Source: JAMOQA01 sp964420365 (GTDB lineage Bacteria > Acidobacteriota > Polarisedimenticolia > J045). From it: a DNA stretch of 39,481 bases. Shown piece after piece: positions 22,904 to 30,002 of the stretch (positions are counted from its first letter, which is position 1; every line of letters starts with the position of its first letter). The position numbers and the translations under genes were made by a program. Location of the stretch: assembly GCA_964420365.1 (NCBI GenBank), contig CAYQTA010000044.1:1-39481 (forward strand), read 5' to 3'. Below the pieces are notes generated by a model. It saw only the letters and a list, made by a program, of their open reading frames with translations, ran no database searches and had not been told where the DNA came from.

Positions 22904-24514
22904 ATGAACGGGAAGACACGGACCCCCCTTGCGGCCTCCCTCCTCCTCCTCGCGGCGCTCGTCGCGTCGGCACTTCCCCTTCTCGCCCGCGGCCGCGGGA
23001 AGGCGGACACGCCGTCCCGGATGGCGACCTGGACCGAGATCCTCGCCCTCGTCGAGGAGCGGCACGTTCCGCCGGTCGACCCGAAGGACGCGATCTACGC
23101 GTCGATCCGGGGGATGCTCCACACCCTCGACCCGCACAGCAACTTCCTCGACGAGGAGGCCTACCGGGAGATGCGGGAGGACCAGCGCGGAACCTTCTAC
23201 GGCCTCGGGATCGTGATCTCCAAGCGGGGCCGGTACCAGCCGCTGCGGGTCGTCTCCCCCATCGCCGACACCCCGGCCGCACGGATGGGAATCCGGGCGG
23301 GAGACATCATCACGCACATCCGGGACGAGCGGGCCGGCGTCGACATCGACACGATGGGCCTGACGATCCAGGAGGCGGTGAAGTACCTCCGGGGGCCCCG
23401 GGGTACGGTGGTCGAGGTGACGATCCATCGCCCCGGCCTGGACGAGCCGCTCGTCTTCCGGGTGACGCGGGACGCGGTCCGCACGCCCGCGGTCAACCAG
23501 GCCTTCATGGTGCGACCCGGTATCGGGTACGTCCACATCGCCAACTTCACGGAGACGACGGCCGCGGAGCTCGACCGCGCCCTCGAGGACCTCTCCCGCC
23601 GGGGGGCGGAGAAGCTCCTGCTCGACCTGACCGGCAACCCGGGCGGCCTGCTCGACCAGGCGATCGCCGTCGCCAGCCGCTTCCTCCAGCCCGGCGAGCT
23701 GGTCGTCTACACCGAGGGGCGCCTTCCCGGGTCCCGGCAGGACTACCCCGCGGTGTCCGACGCACCCCGCGTCTCCTGGCCCGTCGTCATCCTGGTCGAC
23801 CGCGGCTCGGCCTCGGCCTCCGAGATCGTCTCCGGGGCGCTCCAGGACCACGACCGGGCGATCATCGTCGGCGAGACGACCTTCGGCAAGGGCCTCGTCC
23901 AGTCGGTCTACCCCCTCTCCGAGGGCTGCGCCCTCGCCCTCACGACCCAGAAGTACTTCACGCCGGCGGGACGGTGCATCCAGCGGTCGTGGGCCAGCGA
24001 GGAGGAGTACTTCTTCGAGGTCCAGCAGCGCGAGCCGGTGCCCGGCCCGCCCCCGGGAGCGAAGCGGTACCGGACCGACACCGGCCGGACGGTATTCGGT
24101 GGCGGCGGAATCACGCCGGACGTGCCCTTCCGCGCGCCGGAGCTGCCCGAGCCGGTGGTCCGCCTCCTGCGCGTCTCGGCGTTCTCCCGGTTCGTGACGC
24201 CCCACCGGGACGAGGAGCTCGCCCGGTGGGAGAAACACCCGGACCAGCTCCTGGCGGCCTTCCGCGAGTTCGTCGCCCGGGAGATCGAGGGGGTGACGCC
24301 GGCCGACCTGGATGCCGCGCGGGACCAGGTCCTCCTGCGGCTCCGGGCCGAGGTGGCCCTCGCCCGGCACGGGATGGTCGCCCACGACCGCGTGCTCCTC
24401 GAGGCGTCTCCCCTGGTGGAGAAGGCGATCGAGTCCTTCCCGGAGGCGGAGCGGCTGCTCGCGGCACGGGCGAAGGCGCTGGCCCGCAGGACCGCCCGCG
24501 CCGGGCGGCACTGA
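22904..24514 (+). CDS. Carboxyl-terminal processing protease (S41 family, CtpA-type)
   Basis: 536 residues, exported by a signal peptide or anchored by one N-terminal hydrophobic segment (about 9-28). An N-terminal helical part contains MLHTLDPHSNFLD, the usual entry to this family. A PDZ domain follows (about 95-180, GLGIVISKRGRYQPLRVVSPIADTPAARMGIRAGDII). The S41 domain follows with KLLLDLTGNPGG. The catalytic serine in RGSASASE is S304 by alignment, and the catalytic lysine in GETTFGKGLVQ is K329. A helical C-terminal extension (about 420-536) has no assigned role. CtpA proteases trim or degrade periplasmic proteins, often with a TPR adaptor; the exported TPR protein at 12571 is a conceivable but unproven partner. 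It runs against the DUF971 gene with 8 bases between. Confidence 0.94.
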   Translation: MNGKTRTPLAASLLLLAALVASALPLLARGRGKADTPSRMATWTEILALVEERHVPPVDPKDAIYASIRGMLHTLDPHSNFLDEEAYREMREDQRGTFYGLGIVISKRGRYQPLRVVSPIADTPAARMGIRAGDIITHIRDERAGVDIDTMGLTIQEAVKYLRGPRGTVVEVTIHRPGLDEPLVFRVTRDAVRTPAVNQAFMVRPGIGYVHIANFTETTAAELDRALEDLSRRGAEKLLLDLTGNPGGLLDQAIAVASRFLQPGELVVYTEGRLPGSRQDYPAVSDAPRVSWPVVILVDRGSASASEIVSGALQDHDRAIIVGETTFGKGLVQSVYPLSEGCALALTTQKYFTPAGRCIQRSWASEEEYFFEVQQREPVPGPPPGAKRYRTDTGRTVFGGGGITPDVPFRAPELPEPVVRLLRVSAFSRFVTPHRDEELARWEKHPDQLLAAFREFVAREIEGVTPADLDAARDQVLLRLRAEVALARHGMVAHDRVLLEASPLVEKAIESFPEAERLLAARAKALARRTARAGRH

Positions 24515-24522
24515 CCCCCCGT

Positions 24523-24834
24523 TCAGCCCTCCTCCCGCCGGTGGGTGGCATCGCCCAGCCGGCGGAGGAGCTCGTGGTGGTAGAACCCGGACGAGTGCCC
24601 GTCGGACCAGCGGAACGCGACGGCGTAGTTGCCGACCGGCTCCCACGAGAGCGGGCGGACGTCGCCGGGAACGCTCGCCGGGTCCAGGGTCCGCTCGCCG
24701 GTGATCTCGTCGACGCATTCCGCGCAGGGACAGGCGAGCCGGACGTCCCGCGCCGGGAGGAAGTCCTCGCGGCCGTCCTCCCAGCGAATCCCGATCAGCC
24801 CGCCGGGAAACACCTCGATGCTCAGCGGCTTCAT
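24523..24834 (-). CDS. DUF971 domain protein
   Basis: 103 residues. The DUF971 fold (N-terminal domain of gamma-butyrobetaine hydroxylase) is recognised by GLIGIRWEDGREDFLPARDVRLACPCAECVDE and by NYAVAFRWSDGHSSGFYHHELLRRLGD. The conserved cysteines CPCAEC and a histidine pair could bind metal. Stand-alone DUF971 proteins occur next to Fe-S or tRNA-modification genes and their function is unknown. It is five bases downstream of queF and probably co-transcribed with it. Confidence 0.88.
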   Translation of the reverse strand: MKPLSIEVFPGGLIGIRWEDGREDFLPARDVRLACPCAECVDEITGERTLDPASVPGDVRPLSWEPVGNYAVAFRWSDGHSSGFYHHELLRRLGDATHRREEG

Positions 24835-24839
24835 CGTCG

Positions 24840-25244
24840 TCAACCCTCGTGGGCTCCCGGGGCGGGGGCCGGGGCCGGCAGGTCCGTCGGTTCCGGCCCG
24901 GTGGCCGCGGTCACCGTCGTCGTGATGCCGCCCCGCACCCGGAAGTACCCGGTGACCCGCATCCAGCGGGGACGGGCGGCTCCGGCCAGGTCGTCGAGGA
25001 TCCGGTTGACCACCGCCTCGTGGAAGACCCCCTCGTCCCGGAACGACCAGAGGTACAGCTTGAGGGACTTGAGCTCGACCAGTCCGTCCCCCGGTGCGTA
25101 CTCGACCACGATCGTCGCGAAGTCGGGCTGCCCGGTCCTCGGACACAGGCAGGTGAACTCGGGAGCGACGACGCGGACCCGGTAGGTCCGCCCCGGCGCC
25201 GGGTTCGGCACCACCTCGAGGTCTCGGCTCGGACGGGTCGGCAT
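24840..25244 (-). CDS. queF: NADPH-dependent 7-cyano-7-deazaguanine reductase
   Basis: Reduces preQ0 to preQ1 in queuosine (tRNA wobble base) synthesis. 134 residues: the short, unimodular type. FTCLCPRTGQPDFATI carries the catalytic cysteine (C34, forming the thioimide with preQ0). ELKSLKLYLWSFRDEGVFHE is the QueF signature, with the substrate-binding glutamate in its last residues. The ATG at 25244 has GAGGAAG five bases upstream. The C-terminus is a short PAPAPAPG tail. No other queuosine gene is in the window. No good promoter is apparent in the 142-base gap to the divergent Hpt gene. Confidence 0.95.
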   Translation of the reverse strand: MPTRPSRDLEVVPNPAPGRTYRVRVVAPEFTCLCPRTGQPDFATIVVEYAPGDGLVELKSLKLYLWSFRDEGVFHEAVVNRILDDLAGAARPRWMRVTGYFRVRGGITTTVTAATGPEPTDLPAPAPAPGAHEG

Positions 25245-25386
25245 CGCTCTTCCTCGCCACCGGGCCACGGCCCGGGCAGGCATGATCGCGGATTCGCCCG
25301 GGTCGCGCCACTCGTCCCTCAAGACTCCGGGGACCGGGCCGATACGTCCGGGGAGAGCCCCCACGCGGGGCCCGGGAGACCCGCCG

Positions 25387-25734
25387 ATGCACGACCCGAC
25401 CGGCAACTGCCCGCTCGACCTGGACGAAGCCCTCGCCCGCGCGGGGGACGACCGGGAGTTCCTCCGGGAGCTCGTGGAGATGTTCCTCGCCGACGTCCCC
25501 GCCCGGCTCGACGAGCTCCGGGCCGCCCTGGACGCCGGGGACGCCCGGCGGGTGGCGGCGGCCGCCCATGGCATCAAGGGGGCGGCGGCCAACCTGGCTG
25601 CGGAAGGAGTCCGCCGGGTCGCCTTCGACCTCGAGATGAGGGGGCGGAACGGGGAGCTGGCCGAGGCCCCCGCGGTACTGGCCGCCCTCGAGGAGGAGAT
25701 CCGCGGCCTCGCGGACTGGGCGGCGACGTTCTGA
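25387..25734 (+). CDS. Hpt (histidine phosphotransfer) domain protein
   Basis: 115 residues, a single four-helix Hpt domain. The phospho-accepting histidine is H61 in AAAAHGIKGAAANL, with the usual K and G three to four residues later. LAEAPAVLAALEEEI forms the last helix. It relays phosphate between receivers of a multistep phosphorelay and has no output of its own. The next gene, 23 bases downstream, is a receiver-GGDEF protein, the natural recipient. No hybrid kinase is found in the window, so the donor must be elsewhere. The frame is open upstream of 25387 but without conserved sequence; the ATG is preceded only by a weak GGGAGA. The upstream gap (25245-25386) holds nothing I recognise. 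Confidence 0.92.
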   Translation: MHDPTGNCPLDLDEALARAGDDREFLRELVEMFLADVPARLDELRAALDAGDARRVAAAAHGIKGAAANLAAEGVRRVAFDLEMRGRNGELAEAPAVLAALEEEIRGLADWAATF

Positions 25735-25757
25735 TCCGCACGACGCGAGGAGGCACC

Positions 25758-26690
25758 GTGCGCCTGCTGATCGCCGACGACGACCCGGTCTCGCGCCGGC
25801 TCCTCGCCCGCACGGTCGAGGAGATGGGCCACGAGGTGATCGCCGTCCAGGACGGGCTCGAGGCATGGACCGCGCTCCAGCAGGAGTCGATCCACCTGGT
25901 GATCGCCGACTGGATGATGCCGGAGATGGACGGGCTCGAGCTCGTCCGCCGGATCCGGGCGACGACGCGCGACCGGTACGTCTACGTGATCCTCCTGACC
26001 TCGCGGAACGAGCGACGGGACGTCATCGACGGCCTGGCCGCGGGCGCGGACGACTACATCGTCAAGCCGTTCGACCGGGAGGAGCTTCTCTTCCGCATCC
26101 GGTCGGGGGAACGCGTCGTGCGCCTCGAGGAGGCGCTCGCCGAGCGGAACCGCCAGCTGGCGATGATGGCGCTGATCGACGGCCTGACCGGCATCGGGAA
26201 CCGCCGGTCGTTCGACGAGCAGTTCCATCGGACCTTCTCCCAGGCGGTGCGCTACCACAACCCCCTCAGCCTGGTGATGGTCGACATCGACCACTTCAAG
26301 CGCTACAACGACTCCCTCGGCCACGAGGCGGGGGACGAGGCGCTCCGCCGCGTCGCCCGCTGCCTCGCGGCAGGAATCCGGGCCTCGGACGCGGTCTTTC
26401 GCTACGGGGGAGAGGAGTTCGTCGTGCTGCTGCCCGAGACCGACCGGGAGGGCGCCCGGGAAGTCGCCCGTCGGCTGGTCGAACAGGTGCGGCACGAGGG
26501 GATTCCCCACCCGGAGAACCCGCCCCGGGGCGTCGTGACGATCAGCGCGGGCATCTCCACCTACACGCCCGGCGCGATCGTGACCGAGAACGAGCTGCTC
26601 AAGGCGGCGGACGACGCCCTCTACCGGGCGAAGCGGGAGGGACGGGACCGCGTGGTCGCCGCCGCCCTTCCCGAACCGGCCCCGGCGTGA
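25758..26690 (+). CDS. Response regulator with GGDEF output (diguanylate cyclase, PleD/WspR-like)
   Basis: 310 residues. The receiver domain (1-120) has the acidic pocket DDDP, phospho-acceptor D51 in VIADWMMPEMDG, TS at 81-82 and K103 in YIVKPFD. A short coiled linker (EEALAERNRQLAMMALIDGLTG) leads to the GGDEF domain (about 135-300). That domain shows MVDIDHFKRYNDSLGHEAGD, active-site GGEEF (217-221) and an RASD inhibitory site (208-211) at the right distance. All catalytic residues are present, so it should make c-di-GMP when phosphorylated, with product inhibition. The GTG at 25758 has GAGGAGG upstream. With the HD-GYP protein at 17717 it makes two c-di-GMP enzymes in 9 kb. Confidence 0.95.
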   Translation: MRLLIADDDPVSRRLLARTVEEMGHEVIAVQDGLEAWTALQQESIHLVIADWMMPEMDGLELVRRIRATTRDRYVYVILLTSRNERRDVIDGLAAGADDYIVKPFDREELLFRIRSGERVVRLEEALAERNRQLAMMALIDGLTGIGNRRSFDEQFHRTFSQAVRYHNPLSLVMVDIDHFKRYNDSLGHEAGDEALRRVARCLAAGIRASDAVFRYGGEEFVVLLPETDREGAREVARRLVEQVRHEGIPHPENPPRGVVTISAGISTYTPGAIVTENELLKAADDALYRAKREGRDRVVAAALPEPAPA

Positions 26691-26715
26691 CCCGGGGAAA
26701 CCGGCGCGCTATAGT
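26687..26715 (+). promoter_or_regulatory. Sigma-70-type promoter of the selenoprotein gene
   Basis: GTGACC (26687-26692, overlapping the preceding stop codon), 17 bases, TATAGT (26710-26715). Predicted start near 26722. A GGGAGG Shine-Dalgarno (26729-26734) lies 6 bases before the ATG at 26741. Confidence 0.6.
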
Positions 26716-26740
26716 GGTGCGACTCCCCGGGAGGTTGCCG

Positions 26741-26977
26741 ATGCAGGTCCAGATCCGCTATTGCCGCGTCTGAAACTACCATCCCCGGGCCGCGAGTCTC
26801 GCGGCCTTCCTCGAGCGGGAGCTGGGTATCCGCCCGGAGCTGGTGGCCGGGTCGGGTGGCGTGTTCGACGTGATCGTCGACGGCGAGGTCGTCTTCTCGA
26901 AGCACCGGGAGTGGCGTTTCCCGTCCGACGAGGAAGTCCTCGAGCGCATCCGGGCGATCGCCGGCGCCGGTTCCTGA
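26741..26977 (+). CDS. SelW-like selenoprotein (Rdx family, CxxU motif), in-frame TGA at 26771 read as selenocysteine
   Basis: 78 residues if the TGA at 26771-26773 is read as Sec. The start is MQVQIRYCRV-U-NYHPRAASL: the beta-strand/CxxU/helix opening of the Rdx (SelW/SelT/SelH) thioredoxin-fold family, with C8 and U11. After the TGA the same frame stays open for 67 codons and reads AAFLERELGIRPEL, then GSGGVFDVIVDGEVVFSK and DEEVLERIRAI. These are the parts of SelW that follow the redox motif. A normal stop (TGA, 26975-26977) ends it. A perfect SECIS-like hairpin lies at 26788-26806. Own promoter, Shine-Dalgarno and ATG precede it. A thiol redox role is likely from the family; the substrate is unknown. 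The 10-residue peptide reading is rejected because codon use and homology continue past the TGA. selA, selB, selC and selD must be elsewhere. Confidence 0.93.
26788..26806 (+). promoter_or_regulatory. Bacterial SECIS hairpin directing Sec insertion
   Basis: GGCCGCGA (26788-26795) pairs perfectly with TCGCGGCC (26799-26806). The loop is GTC, or AGTCT if the closing A-T pair opens. The loop begins with GU, as in bacterial SECIS elements bound by SelB. The loop G (26796) lies 22 bases after the TGA, inside the known 16-37 base range. It is within the coding sequence, as in other bacteria. Confidence 0.85.
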
Positions 26978-27002
26978 CGCCCCGTCCTCCCTCTGCTATC
27001 CT
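26974..27002 (+). promoter_or_regulatory. Candidate promoter after the selenoprotein gene
   Basis: CTGACG (26974-26979, over the selenoprotein stop), 17 bases, TATCCT (26997-27002). Predicted start near 27009, 33 bases before the GTG at 27042. Confidence 0.45.
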
Positions 27003-27041
27003 TCCCGGAGCCCGCGCGCGGCGGGCGGGAGGGTGGTGTTC

Positions 27042-27269
27042 GTGCATCCCGGACGCGGTCCCGGCGACGATTTCTACTGCTGGAAGTACCGCACCTGGTA
27101 CAACCTGCGGGACTGTGTCTTCCGTCACGCATGGCGCACGACCGAGGGATGTGCCTCCTGCGACCAGGGGGCGGCGAATCTCCGGCTCCTCGGCCGGGTT
27201 CCCCCGCGTCCCCGCTGGGCCGAGCTCCTGACGTGGGACGACCGCCGCCGCGGAGGACGGCGACGGTGA
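27042..27269 (+). CDS. Small four-cysteine protein of unknown function
   Basis: 75 residues from the GTG at 27042, which has GGGAGGG eight bases upstream; GTGs at 27036 and 27033 are in frame but too close to it. Cysteines are evenly spaced: C13, C25, C37 and C40 (C-x11-C-x11-C-x2-C), with aromatic residues between (FYCWKYRTWYNL). This looks like a small metal-binding or redox module followed by a basic tail (RRRGGRRR). I do not recognise a family. It sits between the SelW-like gene and an exported protein whose GTG overlaps its stop. Co-expression with the selenoprotein is possible by read-through, though it seems to have its own promoter. Confidence 0.7.
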   Translation: MHPGRGPGDDFYCWKYRTWYNLRDCVFRHAWRTTEGCASCDQGAANLRLLGRVPPRPRWAELLTWDDRRRGGRRR

Positions 27270-28153
27270 GACGTCGGCCCGTCTCCTTCCTGCTCGTCTC
27301 GCTCGCGCTCCTCGTCGCCGCCGGGCTCCGCGTCGTTCCCGCCCCCGGGGGTGCCGAGGGCGGCGCGGCCGCCACCGCTCCGGGGCCGCTTCCCCCCGAG
27401 CTGGCCGAGGTCCTCGCCGCGAAGGCGCGCGTCTACCGGAATCGCACGCTGCTCTTCACCTGCACGGAGCGGGTCCGCCGGTCGAGCTACCGGGAGGGAC
27501 GGGCGACCCGGGACGAGCGGTGGGACGAACGGGAGTACCTGTTCACGCGGGACGAGACCGCGCCGCTCGGCTTCCGCGCCCTCCGCACCCGCCCCGGCTC
27601 CCGGGGGAAGCGGACCGTTCGCTCGCGGCTGGCCATGCCGGAGCCCTGGTTCTGGCCCCAGGTCTTCTCCCCCGCCATACGGTCGACGCTGCGCTTCCGG
27701 GTCGGCACGTGGCACACCACGCCGTGGAAGCTGGCGATCCCGGTCACCTGGATCTCCGCGGGACCGACGATCGATCCCGGCCGGATCACGGCCTGGTCGG
27801 GCACGATCGAGGTGGAATACCGCACCGGCAACGTCGTGCGGGTGATCGCCCGGCCCAACTTCCAGGAAGAACGCATCCAGCGGGAGCTCGCGCGCTGGCT
27901 GACCGCCTTTCGCTTCCTCGGAATCTCGACGGCGGCCCCGCCGATCGGGCGGGAGATCGAGGTCTCCTGGGACCACGAGAAGGACGGGCTCACGTACCCG
28001 ACCCGGGTGGAGCTGCGAACGTTCGTGCAGGTCGCCCCGAACCGCCGCTGGACCCGGGAGGTCCAGGTCGTCGAGTACACCGACTACCGGTTCTTCGGAA
28101 CGACCGTCGAGGAGCACGTCCCCCCGCTCACGTGGACGCCGGGCGGTTCCTGA
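27266..28153 (+). CDS. Exported protein of unknown function
   Basis: 295 residues. The N-terminus VRRRPVSFLLVSLALLVAAGLRVVPA is a signal peptide or membrane anchor. The mature part is rich in beta-strand-like segments (TIEVEYRTGNVVRVIARP, GREIEVSWDHEKDGLTYPTRVELRTF, WTREVQVVEYTDYRFFGTTVEE). This pattern resembles periplasmic lipoprotein-carrier-like folds, where strand follows strand. The YTDYRFFGTTVEE ending occurs in many uncharacterised acidobacterial and proteobacterial exported proteins, as far as I recall. No catalytic motif is seen. The GTG overlaps the stop of the four-cysteine gene. A longer frame begins at 27131, but it runs through that gene and is rejected. Confidence 0.78.
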   Translation: MRRRPVSFLLVSLALLVAAGLRVVPAPGGAEGGAAATAPGPLPPELAEVLAAKARVYRNRTLLFTCTERVRRSSYREGRATRDERWDEREYLFTRDETAPLGFRALRTRPGSRGKRTVRSRLAMPEPWFWPQVFSPAIRSTLRFRVGTWHTTPWKLAIPVTWISAGPTIDPGRITAWSGTIEVEYRTGNVVRVIARPNFQEERIQRELARWLTAFRFLGISTAAPPIGREIEVSWDHEKDGLTYPTRVELRTFVQVAPNRRWTREVQVVEYTDYRFFGTTVEEHVPPLTWTPGGS

Positions 28154-28190
28154 TCCGTCCCGGCCCGGGGCCGTCCTCCCCGGCCCGCTT

Positions 28191-28219
28191 TTGCGCGTCG
28201 CGCGGCTCCGGCGCATAAT
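28191..28219 (+). promoter_or_regulatory. Sigma-70-type promoter of the Gld-like ABC operon
   Basis: TTGCGC (28191-28196), exactly 17 bases, CATAAT (28214-28219). Predicted start near 28226, giving a leader of about 64 bases. The ATG at 28290 follows GGGGGAAG. Confidence 0.6.
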
Positions 28220-28289
28220 GCGCGCGTCGATTCGCCCGGCGCGCACGTCCTCGCACTCTTCCCCTGGGCCGGGCGACGGGGGAAGCCGG

Positions 28290-29255
28290 ATGATCGAAGT
28301 CAGGAACCTCGCGAAGAGCTTCGGTGACCTGCGGGCCGTGGACGGCGTGTCCTTCGATGCACGCGCCGGTGAGATCCTCGGCGTCCTCGGCCCGAACGGC
28401 GCCGGCAAGACGACCACCCTGCGCATGATCTGCGGCTACCTGCCCCCGGACGACGGGACGGCGATCGTCGCCGGCCACGACGTCCGGGACGACTCCCTGG
28501 CGGCACGCCGCGCCCTCGGGTACCTCCCGGAAAACGTCCCTCTCTACCCGGAGATGCGGGTCGAGGAGTACCTGTCGTTCCGGGCCGGGCTCAAGGGCAT
28601 CCCGGCGCGGAAGCGGCGCCACGCCGTCGGGAGGGCGGCCGAGCTGACCGGCATCGGTCACGTCCTCGGCCGTCCGATCGGCCACCTCTCCCGGGGCTAC
28701 CGCCAGCGCGTGGGCCTGGCCGACGCGCTGGTCGCGGATCCCCCGGTGCTGGTCCTGGACGAGCCGACCGTCGGTCTCGACCCGAACCAGGTGATCGAGG
28801 TCCGCGAGCTGATCCGCTCCCTCCGGGGAGACCGCACGCTCCTCCTCAGCTCGCACATCCTCCCGGAGGTGGAGCAGGTCTGCGACCGGGTCGTCATCTT
28901 CCGGGGCGGCCGGATCGTCGCGGAGGGCACGACGGAGGAGCTGGCCGAGCGGATCGCCGGGGCCCGGACCGTGACCCTCGAGCTCCGCCGGGAGGACCGT
29001 GAGCGACTCGCCTCCCTCGTCGCGGGGCTCGGAACGATCGCCGCGGAGGAGGACCTCCCGGACGGCTGGGTCCGGGCCACCCTCGAGACGGCGGCGGACG
29101 TCCGGGAGGAGCTGTTCCGCCGCGCGGGCGCCACGGGAATCGTCCTGCGGGAGCTGACGCGCCGGGCTCTCACGCTCGAGGAGGTCTTCCACCAGCTCAC
29201 GGTCGCGGAAGACCCGGCCCCCGCCGGCGGCCGCGACGAGGAGGGCGAGGCATGA
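28290..29255 (+). CDS. ABC transporter ATP-binding protein (GldA-like)
   Basis: 321 residues. Motifs: Walker A (GPNGAGKTT), Q-loop region GYLPENVPLY, signature (LSRGYRQRVGLADAL), Walker B (VLVLDEP) and switch (LLSSHIL). The C-terminal extension ends LTLEEVFHQLT. The GYLPEN..LYPEMRVEEYL segment and the gene order ATPase - permease - auxiliary protein match the GldA/GldF/GldG type. That type is known from gliding in Bacteroidetes, but is also widespread in non-gliding bacteria with unknown cargo. The stop overlaps the permease ATG. Confidence 0.93.
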   Translation: MIEVRNLAKSFGDLRAVDGVSFDARAGEILGVLGPNGAGKTTTLRMICGYLPPDDGTAIVAGHDVRDDSLAARRALGYLPENVPLYPEMRVEEYLSFRAGLKGIPARKRRHAVGRAAELTGIGHVLGRPIGHLSRGYRQRVGLADALVADPPVLVLDEPTVGLDPNQVIEVRELIRSLRGDRTLLLSSHILPEVEQVCDRVVIFRGGRIVAEGTTEELAERIAGARTVTLELRREDRERLASLVAGLGTIAAEEDLPDGWVRATLETAADVREELFRRAGATGIVLRELTRRALTLEEVFHQLTVAEDPAPAGGRDEEGEA

Positions 29256-30001
29256 GCGGGCTGCGTGCGATCGGCCTCGTCGCCCGGAGGGAACTGCAGT
29301 CCTACTTCCTGCAGCCCCTCGCGTGGGTGATCCTGACGGCCCTGCTGCTGCTGAACGGCCTGAACTTCTGGGCCGTGATCTGGAACTTCAACGCGTACGG
29401 GGCGTCGTCGACGGAGCTGCTCCGGTTCTTCTTCGGGGGAATCCTCTTCTGGCTCCCGCTCCTCGTCAGCCTTCCCGCCATCGCGATGCGGCTGGTCGCC
29501 GAGGAACGGCAGTCCGGGACGCTCGAGACGCTCCTGACGGCCCCCGTGACCGAGGGCCAGGTGGCGATCGGCAAGTACCTGGCGGCCCTGGTCTTCTTCC
29601 TCGTCCTGTGGAGCCCGTACGTCGTCTACGTCTTCCTCGTCGATCGCCTCGGGGACATCGACTGGCACGCGGCGGCGTGCGGCTTCCTGGGGCTCGTCCT
29701 CGTCGGCGGCTACCTCCTGTCGGCGGCGGTCGCCGCCTCCGCCCTGACACGCAACCAGATCGTGGCGGCCATCCTCGGCTTCGTGGCCGTGATGGGCCTG
29801 TTCCTCGCCCCGTTCCTCCTCTCGTTCATGGCGCACGACGAGACATGGAAGAAGGCATGGGAGTACCTCGACCTCCTGCGCACGATGGACGAGATGCCCC
29901 GGGGCATCGTCGACACCAGGCGGCTCGTCTATCCCCTCTCGGGAATCGTGTTCTTCGTGTTCCTCACCGCGCGGCTGATCGAGGCCGCCAAGGGGAAGTG
30001 A
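29252..30001 (+). CDS. ABC-2 permease (GldF-like)
   Basis: 249 residues with six transmembrane segments. It opens GLVARRELQSYFLQPLAWVILTALLLLNG. The second segment pair surrounds EERQSGTLETLLTAPVT, the conserved coupling motif of ABC-2 permeases. The remaining segments are at about 105-130, 140-165, 170-195 and 225-243. It forms the membrane channel with the ATPase encoded just before (ATGA overlap) and is followed after one base by the auxiliary subunit gene. Confidence 0.93.
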   Translation: MSGLRAIGLVARRELQSYFLQPLAWVILTALLLLNGLNFWAVIWNFNAYGASSTELLRFFFGGILFWLPLLVSLPAIAMRLVAEERQSGTLETLLTAPVTEGQVAIGKYLAALVFFLVLWSPYVVYVFLVDRLGDIDWHAAACGFLGLVLVGGYLLSAAVAASALTRNQIVAAILGFVAVMGLFLAPFLLSFMAHDETWKKAWEYLDLLRTMDEMPRGIVDTRRLVYPLSGIVFFVFLTARLIEAAKGK

Positions 30002-30002
30002 G

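Noticed and set aside
26741..26773. The 10-residue reading frame ending at TGA 26771 as a complete gene, or the region as a pseudogene.
   Set aside because: The frame continues with family-specific sequence, GC-rich third positions and a SECIS-like hairpin; a broken gene would not keep all three.
27131..28153. Long frame starting at 27131 for the exported protein.
   Set aside because: It runs through the four-cysteine gene in another frame and lacks a signal peptide at its start; the GTG at 27266 gives a proper one.
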